Shown here piece after piece: positions 28,324 to 35,690 of a DNA stretch of 64,000 nt. The stretch spans positions 434,001 through 498,000 of the forward strand of contig NZ_CP128477.1 in NCBI RefSeq assembly GCF_030369675.1, given 5' to 3'. The notes under the pieces were generated by a model, which saw nothing but the letters and a program-made list of their open reading frames with translations, did no database searches and was not told where the DNA came from. Position numbers and translations under genes: made by a program. This stretch comes from Peteryoungia algae. Lineage in GTDB: Bacteria; Pseudomonadota; Alphaproteobacteria; Rhizobiales; Rhizobiaceae. Numbering within the stretch: the first letter of the stretch is position 1; each line of letters starts with the position of its first letter.

Positions 28324-28441
28324 CACGTTCCTCCTTCTCGGCGCTCGATCAACGTGTTGTGCGTCGTGGCGGTTCCATGCCTTGTTGCAGGTCATTGCCA
28401 CCCCATCTAATCCTCTGAATACGGTGAAAGAGGAGATGCAG

Positions 28442-28873
28442 ATGGCCGATCACGATCATTATAGCGCTGATTATCTGAGGGGCATCCTCGGCGAGGTGAA
28501 AACCATCGCGCTTCTCGGCGCATCGCCAAAGCCGGACCGTCCGAGCTTCGGCGTGATGCGGTTCCTGCTGTCGAAGGGCTACAAGGTCTATCCGGTCAAT
28601 CCCGGTCAGGCCGGCAAGGAGATCCTTGGCCAGACCGTGTTCGCCACGATGGCCGATATTCCAGAGGCGATCGACATGGTCGACGTTTTCCGCGCACCGG
28701 AACATCTTGGTGAGGTGGTGACTGAAGCGCTCGCCCTGCCAAACCGTCCAAAGGTGATCTGGGGACAGCTCTCCGTGCGCGACGATAACGCGATCAAGCC
28801 GGCCGAAGAGGCCGGCATCCGCGTGGTCATGGATCGCTGCCCGGCGATCGAGATACCCAGGCTCGGGCTCTGA
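28442..28873 (+). CDS. CoA-binding (YccU-like) domain protein, paralogue 2
   Basis: 143 residues; the same one-domain fold as the gene at 27500, with TIALLGASPKPDRPSFGVMR, GYKVYPVNP and VDVFRAPEHL. It keeps the family C-terminal motif VVMDRCPAIEIPRL with its Cys. AGGAG lies before the two possible starts at 28436 and 28442; I use the second for spacing. In rhizobia a gene like this often precedes the O-acetylhomoserine sulfhydrylase gene found at 29477, which suggests a link to sulfur or acyl-CoA metabolism, unproven. Confidence 0.8.
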   Translation: MADHDHYSADYLRGILGEVKTIALLGASPKPDRPSFGVMRFLLSKGYKVYPVNPGQAGKEILGQTVFATMADIPEAIDMVDVFRAPEHLGEVVTEALALPNRPKVIWGQLSVRDDNAIKPAEEAGIRVVMDRCPAIEIPRLGL

Positions 28874-28877
28874 AGGT

Positions 28878-29309
28878 CTAGGCGCCGATCAGTAGGTCGG
28901 GATTGGCGCGGAGCGCGTTCAGCGTATCGGCATTTCCGCAATAGTCGATAAAGGTTTGCTCGGCCTGGCCCTGCTGCAGATGCTGACGGCAGGTGTCCTT
29001 GGACGAACATTGCGCACAGGTAACCTGCATGTCGAGGAACAGCCGGCGCATGTGGTATTCGACTTCGGCCGGATCGATGTTGAGCGCCCGCATCATCGCC
29101 GGCATTTCGTCGGCCGCATGCGGCCCGGCCTTCACGAGCGCCTGCAATTGGTGGGCGCTGATGCCGCAATCGTCAGCCAGTGCCTGAACTTCGGCATCGG
29201 ACAGGCCTGCGAGCATTTCGCTCTGCGCGGGCTGTTCGAAGCCCCGGGCGAACCAGGAGACTATTTGCTGCACGGTGTGGCGGACGGGATCGGCGATCGT
29301 GGGTGTCAT
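28878..29309 (-). CDS. DUF6455 family protein with Cys cluster
   Basis: 143-residue soluble protein. A helical N-terminal half precedes the DUF6455-like segment HMRRLFLDMQVTCAQCSSKD followed by TC and a later YCGN. The CxxC-x4-C plus Cys pattern could bind zinc or an iron-sulfur cluster. GAAGGAGAG precedes ATG 29309. An FNR/FixK-type box is centred 57 bases upstream, at a spacing that fits a class II activated promoter, so expression at low oxygen is likely. Confidence 0.7.
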   Translation of the reverse strand: MTPTIADPVRHTVQQIVSWFARGFEQPAQSEMLAGLSDAEVQALADDCGISAHQLQALVKAGPHAADEMPAMMRALNIDPAEVEYHMRRLFLDMQVTCAQCSSKDTCRQHLQQGQAEQTFIDYCGNADTLNALRANPDLLIGA

Positions 29310-29359
29310 GGGGCTCTCCTTCGACTGGGAAGAGCATGCCAGCACTTCGCGCGGCGACA

Positions 29360-29373
29360 TTGACCTCGATCAA
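29360..29373. promoter_or_regulatory. anaerobox (FNR/FnrN/FixK-type site)
   Basis: TTGAC-CTCG-ATCAA, which on the minus strand reads TTGAT-CGAG-GTCAA, matches the rhizobial anaerobox TTGAY-N4-RTCAA. A CATGCT hexamer 21 bases downstream on the minus strand could be the -10 of the DUF6455 gene. The metY start is 104 bases away on the other side. Confidence 0.6.
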
Positions 29374-29476
29374 GTATGAATTTCCTGATCACTGCCGCAC
29401 TTTGGAATAATCCGGGCTGACATCGGGCGGCGACCGATTATGATCCGCCCCGAAGTCACACAGGGAGGACCAAACA

Positions 29477-30763
29477 ATGTCGGAGAACAATCCGGGTTTC
29501 GCCACGCTAGCCATCCATGCCGGCGCCCAGCCGGATCCCACCACGGGCGCGCGCATCACGCCGATCTACCAGACCACGGCCTATGTCTTCAACGACAGCG
29601 ATCATGCGGCAAATCTCTTTGCGCTCAAGGAGTTCGGCAATATCTACACCCGCATCATGAACCCCACCCAGGGCGTTCTGGAAGAGCGGATTGCCGCGCT
29701 GGAAGGCGGCACGGCAGCACTCGCGGTTGCCTCGGGTCATGCAGCCCAGCTCCTGATCTTCCATTCGCTGATGCAGCCCGGTGACAATTTCGTCGCGGCA
29801 AGGAAACTCTATGGCGGCTCGATCAACCAGTTCGGCCATGCCTTCAAGAATTTCGGATGGCAGGTGCGCTGGGCCGATCCGGCGGATCCGGAAAGCTTCG
29901 CAGCCCAGATCGATGACAAGACCAAGGCCGTCTTCATCGAAAGTCTCGCCAATCCCGGCGGCACCTTCGTCGACATCGAAGCCATCGCCGAGGTCGCCCA
30001 TCGCCATGGCCTGCCGCTGATCGTCGACAATACCATGGCAAGCCCCTACCTGATCCGCCCGCTGGAGCATGGCGCCGACATCATCGTGCATTCGGTCACG
30101 AAGTTCCTCGGCGGCCATGGCAATTCCATGGGCGGTGTCATCGTCGATGGCGGCACGTTCGACTGGTCGGCCAAACCAGGCCAATATCCGATGCTGTCCG
30201 AGCCGCGCCCGGAATATAATGGCGTCGTTCTGCACCAGACCTTCGGCAACTTCGCCTTCGCCATCGCCTGCCGCGTCCTTGGCCTGCGTGACCTCGGGCC
30301 GGCGATTGCCCCGATGAACGCCTTTCTGCTTCTGACCGGCATCGAGACACTGCCGCTGCGCATGCAGCGCCACTGCGACAATGCGCTGAAGGCCGCGACC
30401 TGGCTGAAGAGCCATCCGAAGGTCGCCTGGGTCAACTATTCAGGCCTTCCCGACGATCCGAACAATGCCTTGCAGAAGCGCTATTCGCCGAAGGGCGCCG
30501 GCTCCGTCTTCACCTTCGGCATCAAGGGCGGGCTTGAAGCCGGCAAGGCGCTGGTCGGTGGCTTGAAGCTCTTCTCGCATCTCGCCAATATCGGCGACAC
30601 CCGCTCGCTTGTCATCCATCCTGCCTCGACGACCCATGCGCAGCTTTCCGAATCCCAACAGATCGCCGCCGGTGCCGGACCTGACGTCGTGCGCCTGTCT
30701 ATCGGTATCGAGGATGCCGAAGACATCATCGCCGATCTCGAACAGGCTCTTTTCAACGCCTGA
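29477..30763 (+). CDS. metY: O-acetylhomoserine sulfhydrylase (Cys/Met metabolism PLP enzyme)
   Basis: 428-residue cytosolic PLP enzyme that makes homocysteine from O-acetylhomoserine and sulfide. The PLP lysine is in SVTKFLGGHGN; other signatures are YTRIMNPTQGVLEERIAALEG in two overlapping parts and the C-terminal LANIGDTRSLVIHPASTTH. The length and the insert around residues 230-250 fit MetY rather than the shorter MetZ/MetB enzymes. GGGAGGACC precedes the ATG. A perfect stem without a T tract follows. The gene symbol is inferred from this length class. Confidence 0.9.
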   Translation: MSENNPGFATLAIHAGAQPDPTTGARITPIYQTTAYVFNDSDHAANLFALKEFGNIYTRIMNPTQGVLEERIAALEGGTAALAVASGHAAQLLIFHSLMQPGDNFVAARKLYGGSINQFGHAFKNFGWQVRWADPADPESFAAQIDDKTKAVFIESLANPGGTFVDIEAIAEVAHRHGLPLIVDNTMASPYLIRPLEHGADIIVHSVTKFLGGHGNSMGGVIVDGGTFDWSAKPGQYPMLSEPRPEYNGVVLHQTFGNFAFAIACRVLGLRDLGPAIAPMNAFLLLTGIETLPLRMQRHCDNALKAATWLKSHPKVAWVNYSGLPDDPNNALQKRYSPKGAGSVFTFGIKGGLEAGKALVGGLKLFSHLANIGDTRSLVIHPASTTHAQLSESQQIAAGAGPDVVRLSIGIEDAEDIIADLEQALFNA

Positions 30764-30773
30764 TCTGCCTCTC

Positions 30774-30803
30774 AGCGGCGGTGCGAAAAAAAACACCGCC
30801 GCT
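30774..30803. repeat. inverted repeat after metY, possible terminator
   Basis: Perfect 10-base arms AGCGGCGGTG and CACCGCCGCT around an A-rich 10-base loop. It ends with TTG rather than a T run, so termination would be weak. Confidence 0.4.
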
Positions 30804-30822
30804 TGTCTATCTGGAGACCATG

Positions 30823-31167
30823 ATGAGCTTGTTCCTGCCTTTTGACCCCTCGACCGTCACCCCGGAGGAGGGGGCTCCCGCCGCCGACCGCCTGATCTCG
30901 GGCGATCCGCACTTCACCACCTGGAACATCGAGGAAGCGGAGGGCGGCATCTATGCCGGCATCTGGCAGTCGACGCCGGGCAAATGGCGGATTTCCTATG
31001 ACGAATGGGAATATTTCCACATTCTCGAAGGCCACTCGGTGGTGACCGAGGATGGCGGCGCAGCGGTCGACCTGAGAGCGGGCGACCGCCTGGTGCTCAG
31101 ACCCGGCTTCAAGGGAACCTGGGAAGTCCTTGAAACGACTCGCAAGGACTATGTGATCCGCCTGTGA
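30823..31167 (+). CDS. cupin (DUF861-type) protein
   Basis: 114-residue single-cupin protein: GIWQSTPGKWRISYDEWEYF begins the barrel, HILEGHSVVTEDGG and GDRLVLRPGFKGTWEVLE follow, as in the Cupin_3/DUF861 group related to ureidoglycine aminohydrolase. One of the usual metal His is visible. ATG codons at 30820 and 30823 follow CTGGAGACC; I use the second. It follows metY by 59 bases across the hairpin and may be partly co-transcribed. Confidence 0.8.
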   Translation: MSLFLPFDPSTVTPEEGAPAADRLISGDPHFTTWNIEEAEGGIYAGIWQSTPGKWRISYDEWEYFHILEGHSVVTEDGGAAVDLRAGDRLVLRPGFKGTWEVLETTRKDYVIRL

Positions 31168-31179
31168 GGTAAGGTTGCT

Positions 31180-31635
31180 TCAGTTGGAGTTGAAGGCCTT
31201 CGCGAAATCCGGGGATGCGATGAACGCCAGAGTGCGCCGCAGTTCCTCCGATCTCTCCTTGCCAAAGGCCTTGTCGAAGCGGTCTTGTGCCTCACGCCAG
31301 GCTTTGAGCATCTCGTCGCGCTGGCGTAGCCCTTGCTCGGTCAGTTGAACGCGGCGGGCCCGTCCATCCTTTTCGTCCGGCACGAGGATCACGAAGCCGT
31401 CGCGGATCAGCGGCTTCAGCGTATGGCCGAGAGCAGACAGGTCCATGACCATCGACTCGGCCAGGGCCTTCTGTGTGGGATTGCCGAGCACCGCAATCTG
31501 GGACATCAGCGAGAATTGCGTGCCCTTCAGGCCGCTATCTCCTATGGCATCGTCATAGAGCTGGCCGAGTTGGCGCGTTGCGCGCCGGATCGCGCTATTG
31601 TTGCAGTGAAACCAGACATCCTTCTCGTTTTGCAT
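31180..31635 (-). CDS. MarR family transcriptional regulator
   Basis: 151-residue dimeric winged-helix repressor. The DNA-binding core is QFSLMSQIAVLGNPTQKALA followed by MDLSALGHTLKPLIRDGFV and the wing DEKDGRARRVQLTEQG. The start at ATG 31635 follows AAGGACATTGCGGG. It diverges from the SDR gene, with the palindrome TGGCATATGCCA between, so it very likely controls that gene and itself. Confidence 0.88.
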   Translation of the reverse strand: MQNEKDVWFHCNNSAIRRATRQLGQLYDDAIGDSGLKGTQFSLMSQIAVLGNPTQKALAESMVMDLSALGHTLKPLIRDGFVILVPDEKDGRARRVQLTEQGLRQRDEMLKAWREAQDRFDKAFGKERSEELRRTLAFIASPDFAKAFNSN

Positions 31636-31750
31636 CCCGCAATGTCCTTTCCTTGAGCGGCCCGATCGTCTGGGGCCTCCGATAGCTAAACGAAATTTCA
31701 ACAAAATTCGCGCGGGCCTTGAAGTCTTCCCCTGCTTGCTGCATATATAG

Positions 31751-31762
31751 TGGCATATGCCA
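31751..31762. promoter_or_regulatory. palindromic operator candidate for the MarR protein
   Basis: Perfect 12-base palindrome TGGCATATGCCA in the 152-base divergent region, 25 bases before the SDR start and 116 before the MarR start, in an AT-rich surround. It has the form of a MarR dimer site. Confidence 0.5.
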
Positions 31763-31787
31763 GTAAATTAAAGCCCGGAGATTGATC

Positions 31788-32585
31788 ATGTCCTCGACCC
31801 TTGGAACTGCCCTTGTCACCGGCGCCTCGTCGGGCATCGGCGCAACCTATGCCCGAAAGCTTGCAGAACGTGGTCATGACCTGCTGCTTGTTGCCCGCGA
31901 CGAAGAGCGCCTGGCGGCTTTGGCCGCCGAACTTAAGGACGCGCATGGTATTGCCGCCGACATTCTCAAGGCCGACTTGACGCTTCCCGCCGACGTCAAG
32001 CGTGTCGAGGAGAGGCTGCGGGCCGATCAGGCGATCTCGGTCCTGGTCAACAATGCCGGCATCGGTCCGAACGGCGTTCTGCTGGACGGCGACATCGACT
32101 ATCTCGATCGCATGATCGCCATCAACGTCACCGCCGCCAATCGGCTGGCCGTCGCGGCAGCCCAGGCGTTTGCCCAGAGAGGGCGGGGCACGATCATCAA
32201 TATCGCCTCTGTCGTGGCCCTCGCGCCGGAGATCTTTAACGGGACTTACAGCGCCTCGAAAGCCTTCATCCTGGCGCTGACCCAGTCGCTGGCGCATGAA
32301 TTGCGCGAGACCCCGGTACGGATCCAGGCTGTCCTGCCAGGTTTGACCCGCACGGAAATCTTCGATCGCGTCGGCTCGAGCTTTGACCACATCGATCCGG
32401 AAAGTGTCATGGATGTAGAGGATCTCGTCAGGTCCGCACTCGTGGGCCTCGATCAGGGAGAACTGGTGACTGTCCCGTCTCTGGAAGACGCCTCCCTGCT
32501 GGCTCAGTTTGGTGCGGCTCGACAAAACCTTGGCCCGCATCTGTCGAAGCGGGTCCCGGCATCGCGCTACACGACCAAAGCCTGA
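31788..32585 (+). CDS. short-chain dehydrogenase/reductase
   Basis: 265-residue classical SDR: the nucleotide loop is TGASSGIG, the NNAG strand follows at residue ~88, and the catalytic YxxxK is in GTYSASKAF with the Ser in NIASVVALA. CCCGGAG lies before ATG 31788. Paired with the divergent marR gene, it probably reduces or oxidises a small carbonyl compound that the repressor senses. Substrate unknown. Confidence 0.88.
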   Translation: MSSTLGTALVTGASSGIGATYARKLAERGHDLLLVARDEERLAALAAELKDAHGIAADILKADLTLPADVKRVEERLRADQAISVLVNNAGIGPNGVLLDGDIDYLDRMIAINVTAANRLAVAAAQAFAQRGRGTIINIASVVALAPEIFNGTYSASKAFILALTQSLAHELRETPVRIQAVLPGLTRTEIFDRVGSSFDHIDPESVMDVEDLVRSALVGLDQGELVTVPSLEDASLLAQFGAARQNLGPHLSKRVPASRYTTKA

Positions 32586-32600
32586 ACATCATTGCGAACC

Positions 32601-32635
32601 TGAGGACCGGTCGATCTGCGGGCGACCGGTCCTCA
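32601..32635. terminator. bidirectional terminator between SDR and GST genes
   Basis: Perfect 13-base arms TGAGGACCGGTCG and CGACCGGTCCTCA with a nine-base loop between two convergent genes; T tracts are weak on both sides. Confidence 0.6.
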
Positions 32636-32643
32636 CACTTCGA

Positions 32644-33303
32644 TCAGCCTACAAGCTCTCTCGCCTTTACGGCCGCTTCGTGCATGGCGACCATCGCGGC
32701 ATCCTCGGCCCAGACCTTCTGGATACTCGCGCGACCGTCGATACGCGCCATATAGGCCTGAAAGGCAGGGCGGGTTTCGACGAGGCCGAACATCGTCGTC
32801 CAGCGGAGCGCAATACCCCAGAGCAGATCGGCCGCAGTGAACCGCTCGCCGAGCAGATAGGGTCCCTGCTTCAGTGTCTCCTCCACCAGGTCGATGAGGG
32901 AATCGTAGCTGGCATAGGGTGTTTCATTCATCGAGGCCGGATCGCGCTTCATGTGGCGATCGACGACCGCCGGCTCGAAGCAGTTGCCATAGATGAACAG
33001 CCAGCGAACATAGGCTCCACGCTCCGGATCGTCGATGGCAGGGGCAAGGCCTGCCTCGGGGTATAGATCCGCCAGATAGAGGTAGATCGCGCCCTGCTCG
33101 GTGACCAGCGTATCGCCGACTCGCACCGCCGGCACCTTGCCAAGCGGGTTGATCGCGAGATAGGCCGGCTGGCGCTGCTCATCCGCCTTCATATTGAGAA
33201 CATGCAGCTCGTAAGGCGCCTTCAACTCCTCCAGCAGCACACGCGCGCCGGTGGCGCGGGTCTGGGGCGAGTAGAAGAGGGTGATCGGCCGGTTGTTGGT
33301 CAT
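32644..33303 (-). CDS. glutathione S-transferase family protein
   Basis: 219 residues. The thioredoxin-like N-terminal domain starts ITLFYSPQTRATGARVLLEE and contains INPLGKVPAVRVGDT, with the glutathione-contacting TEQGAI; the helical C-terminal domain includes GERFTAADLLWGIALRW, an N-capping box typical of GSTs. It diverges from the WYL regulator gene with an ACCTGTCAG repeat between them, so that protein probably controls it. Confidence 0.88.
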   Translation of the reverse strand: MTNNRPITLFYSPQTRATGARVLLEELKAPYELHVLNMKADEQRQPAYLAINPLGKVPAVRVGDTLVTEQGAIYLYLADLYPEAGLAPAIDDPERGAYVRWLFIYGNCFEPAVVDRHMKRDPASMNETPYASYDSLIDLVEETLKQGPYLLGERFTAADLLWGIALRWTTMFGLVETRPAFQAYMARIDGRASIQKVWAEDAAMVAMHEAAVKARELVG

Positions 33304-33364
33304 CTTGTGTCTCCCTTTGAAATGCGTTTCGCCATGCGGCGATGAGGGGAGAATGCGCCACCAT

Positions 33365-33385
33365 ACCTGTCAGAACCTGTCAGGT
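33365..33385. promoter_or_regulatory. ACCTGTCAG tandem and palindrome, operator candidate for the WYL regulator
   Basis: ACCTGTCAG occurs twice, at 33365-33373 and 33375-33383, with a 10-base period; the second copy extends to the palindrome ACCTG-T-CAGGT (33375-33385). It lies 36-57 bases before the regulator start and about 60-80 before the GST start. Confidence 0.55.
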
Positions 33386-33421
33386 TGGTTTAGCATATTC
33401 ATCGAGACGAGGTTTTTTTCG

Positions 33422-34447
33422 ATGCGCGCGAGCCGGCTGATCAATATTCTGACGACGCTTCAGGCAAAGGGGCTGGTAACGGCCGAGGCGCTGGCCGCGG
33501 AAAACGATGTGTCGGTGCGCACCATCTATCGCGACATCGACGCCCTTTCGCTGTCGGGCATCCCGGTTTACAGCGAGCGCGGTTCCGACGGTGGCTACAG
33601 GTTGCTGGATGGATACCGGGTCCGGCTCAATGGCCTCACCCCCGCCGAAGCGCAGGCCATGTTTCTCTCCGGCATCCCTGGAGCTGCAGCCGATCTCGGC
33701 CTTGGTTCCCTGATGGCTGGCGCGCAGAAGAAGCTCACTGCCGCATTGCCCGAGGATCTGCGCGAAAGTGCCCGGCGCATGCAGTCGAAATTTCATCTCG
33801 ATGCGCCCGCCTGGTTGGCTGAGGGCGAGCAGCCCGCCCACCTCCAGGCGATTGCGGATGCGGTCTGGAACTCCAAACGCATCCGAATGCGCTATCGCTC
33901 CTGGAAGGCGGAAAAGAACCGGGTCGCCGAACCGCTCGGCATCGTGATGAAGGGCGGCGCCTGGTATCTCGTCGCCCGCGTCGATGGCGCGGCGCGCACC
34001 TATCGCATCTCCCGCGTCCTCGATCTCCTCGTCACAGACGAACGTTTCGACTGGCCGATAGAGTTCGACCTTGCGGCCTATTGGCGCGAAAGCACGCGTC
34101 GGCTCGAACGCGAGCTTTACCCCGATTGGGCCACCATCAGGCTCTCCCCCTGGGGCTTGAAGGAAATCGGGCACATGGCGCCGCCTTATGTCCGAACCAA
34201 TCTGGAATTCATCGGAGAACCTGACGAGCGCGGCTGGCGCACTCTCCGGCTACCCGTGGCGCATGAACGCATGGCCGTGTCTGAAATGCTCAAGCTTGGA
34301 ACGGAGGTTGAGGTGCTCGACCCGCCAGACTTGCGTCTCGCCATGCGTCAGGCCGTCGAAACCCTGACGGCCCGCTACACGGACGCGTCCGACCTCACCA
34401 GCGAAGGTCGAGCCGCTCCAGTCCGTGGAAATGATAGACGTCCTTGA
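33422..34447 (+). CDS. YafY-type HTH/WYL transcriptional regulator
   Basis: 341 residues. An N-terminal HTH_11 domain (RLINILTTLQAKGLVTAEAL, DVSVRTIYRDIDALSLSGIP) is followed by the DeoR-like wing SERGSDGGYRLLDGYR and a WYL ligand-sensing domain around residues 140-310, with GAWYLVARVDGAARTYRISR. ATG 33422 is supported by homology to the usual MRASRL start. Its 3' end overlaps the converging P450 gene by 53 bases. Confidence 0.88.
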   Translation: MRASRLINILTTLQAKGLVTAEALAAENDVSVRTIYRDIDALSLSGIPVYSERGSDGGYRLLDGYRVRLNGLTPAEAQAMFLSGIPGAAADLGLGSLMAGAQKKLTAALPEDLRESARRMQSKFHLDAPAWLAEGEQPAHLQAIADAVWNSKRIRMRYRSWKAEKNRVAEPLGIVMKGGAWYLVARVDGAARTYRISRVLDLLVTDERFDWPIEFDLAAYWRESTRRLERELYPDWATIRLSPWGLKEIGHMAPPYVRTNLEFIGEPDERGWRTLRLPVAHERMAVSEMLKLGTEVEVLDPPDLRLAMRQAVETLTARYTDASDLTSEGRAAPVRGNDRRP

Positions 34448-35639
34448 CCGCCGGCGTCTCCGCGATCTTCAGTCCCGGCAGCCGCTTGAAGAGCAGCGGC
34501 AACACGATATTGAGCTCGAGACGGGCGAGCGGCGCGCCGATGCAGAAATGGATGCCGGCTCCGAAGGAGAGATTGGCCCCTTCGTCGCGATCAGGTTTGA
34601 AGGTCAGCGGATCAGGAAATTTCTGCGGATCGAGATTGGCGGCAGCCAGGATCAGGCTCACTTTGTCCCCACGCTTGAAGGACACGCCGTCGATTTCGCA
34701 GGGCTCCAGGCACCAGCGCTGGAAGATGTGCACCGGCGCACCGATCCGGAGCGTCTCTTCCACGGTCCGTTCCGTCGACTTCTCGTCGGTGAACAGCACA
34801 GCCGGATCGATACCGCTTTCGAGGATAACCCGCACCGAATTGCCGATCTGGTGCACAGTGGCCTCGTGGCCGGCATTCAACAGCACGATGGTCGTCGAGA
34901 TCAGCTCGTCCTCGGTGAGAAACTGCCCCTTGTGCTCGGTATGGATCATGTGGCTCAGGAGATCGTCGCGAGGCTCGTTCCGTCTCTCGGCGATGACTTC
35001 ACGCACATAGTCCGCAAATTCCTTGGCGGAGCGATCTGCGGCTTCCTCGTCCGCACGGGTCCGCTTGAACATGTACATGCCGACATAGTCGTGGCTCCAT
35101 TTGAGGAGCTGAGGTCCCATGGTCTCGGGAATGCCGATCATCCGCGCAATCATCGTCACTGGAATGATATCGGCAAAGCTCGAAAGAAGCTCTGTCTGGC
35201 CATCCTTCTCGAAGGCGTCGATCAAGCGGTTGGCCAGCGCCTCGATCTCGGGCGTCATCTTCTCCACGTGACGGGAGACGAAGGCACGGTTGACCAGTGT
35301 CCTCAGCCGCGTGTGCTCTGGCGGTTCGATTTCCAGGAGCGAGTGTTCCTCGGCCTTGTCGAAATGTCGGGTATGTGCGGCGGGCTCGGCCATGCCAAGC
35401 TCCTCGCGCGTCGCAATATGCAGGATTTGCCGGCCGAAGCGGCGATCGCGGAGAAGCGCGTTCACATGGTCATATCCGGTGAAGAACCACTGCTTCTGCT
35501 CCTCCCAGTAAAAGGTCGGACAGCTTGCATGGAGCGCCGCATATGTCCGGTTCGGATTGCCGTAGAAGCCGGGATCGCGGGCGTTGAGCGAGACCCGGCG
35601 CATGGCCGGATCGATGGAGAGGAACGAGGTCTGTGTCAT
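34395..35639 (-). CDS. cytochrome P450
   Basis: 414-residue soluble P450 of the bacterial CYP101/CYP107-like class. The heme-thiolate motif is FGAGIHFCIGAPLARLEL; the I-helix reads LLNAGHEATVHQIGN, with the acid replaced as AGHEAT, and the ExxR is in EETLRI. ATG 35639 gives MTQTSFLS. No ferredoxin or reductase gene is adjacent, so redox partners must come from elsewhere. Substrate unknown. Confidence 0.9.
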   Translation of the reverse strand: MTQTSFLSIDPAMRRVSLNARDPGFYGNPNRTYAALHASCPTFYWEEQKQWFFTGYDHVNALLRDRRFGRQILHIATREELGMAEPAAHTRHFDKAEEHSLLEIEPPEHTRLRTLVNRAFVSRHVEKMTPEIEALANRLIDAFEKDGQTELLSSFADIIPVTMIARMIGIPETMGPQLLKWSHDYVGMYMFKRTRADEEAADRSAKEFADYVREVIAERRNEPRDDLLSHMIHTEHKGQFLTEDELISTTIVLLNAGHEATVHQIGNSVRVILESGIDPAVLFTDEKSTERTVEETLRIGAPVHIFQRWCLEPCEIDGVSFKRGDKVSLILAAANLDPQKFPDPLTFKPDRDEGANLSFGAGIHFCIGAPLARLELNIVLPLLFKRLPGLKIAETPAVKDVYHFHGLERLDLRW

Positions 35640-35690
35640 GCCGTCCTGTTTATCCCTTGCATTGCCCAGCGCAAGGGGAGGCGATGCCAC

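Noticed and set aside
29374..29476. SAM-II riboswitch upstream of metY
   Set aside because: The conserved pseudoknot segments were not found in the leader.
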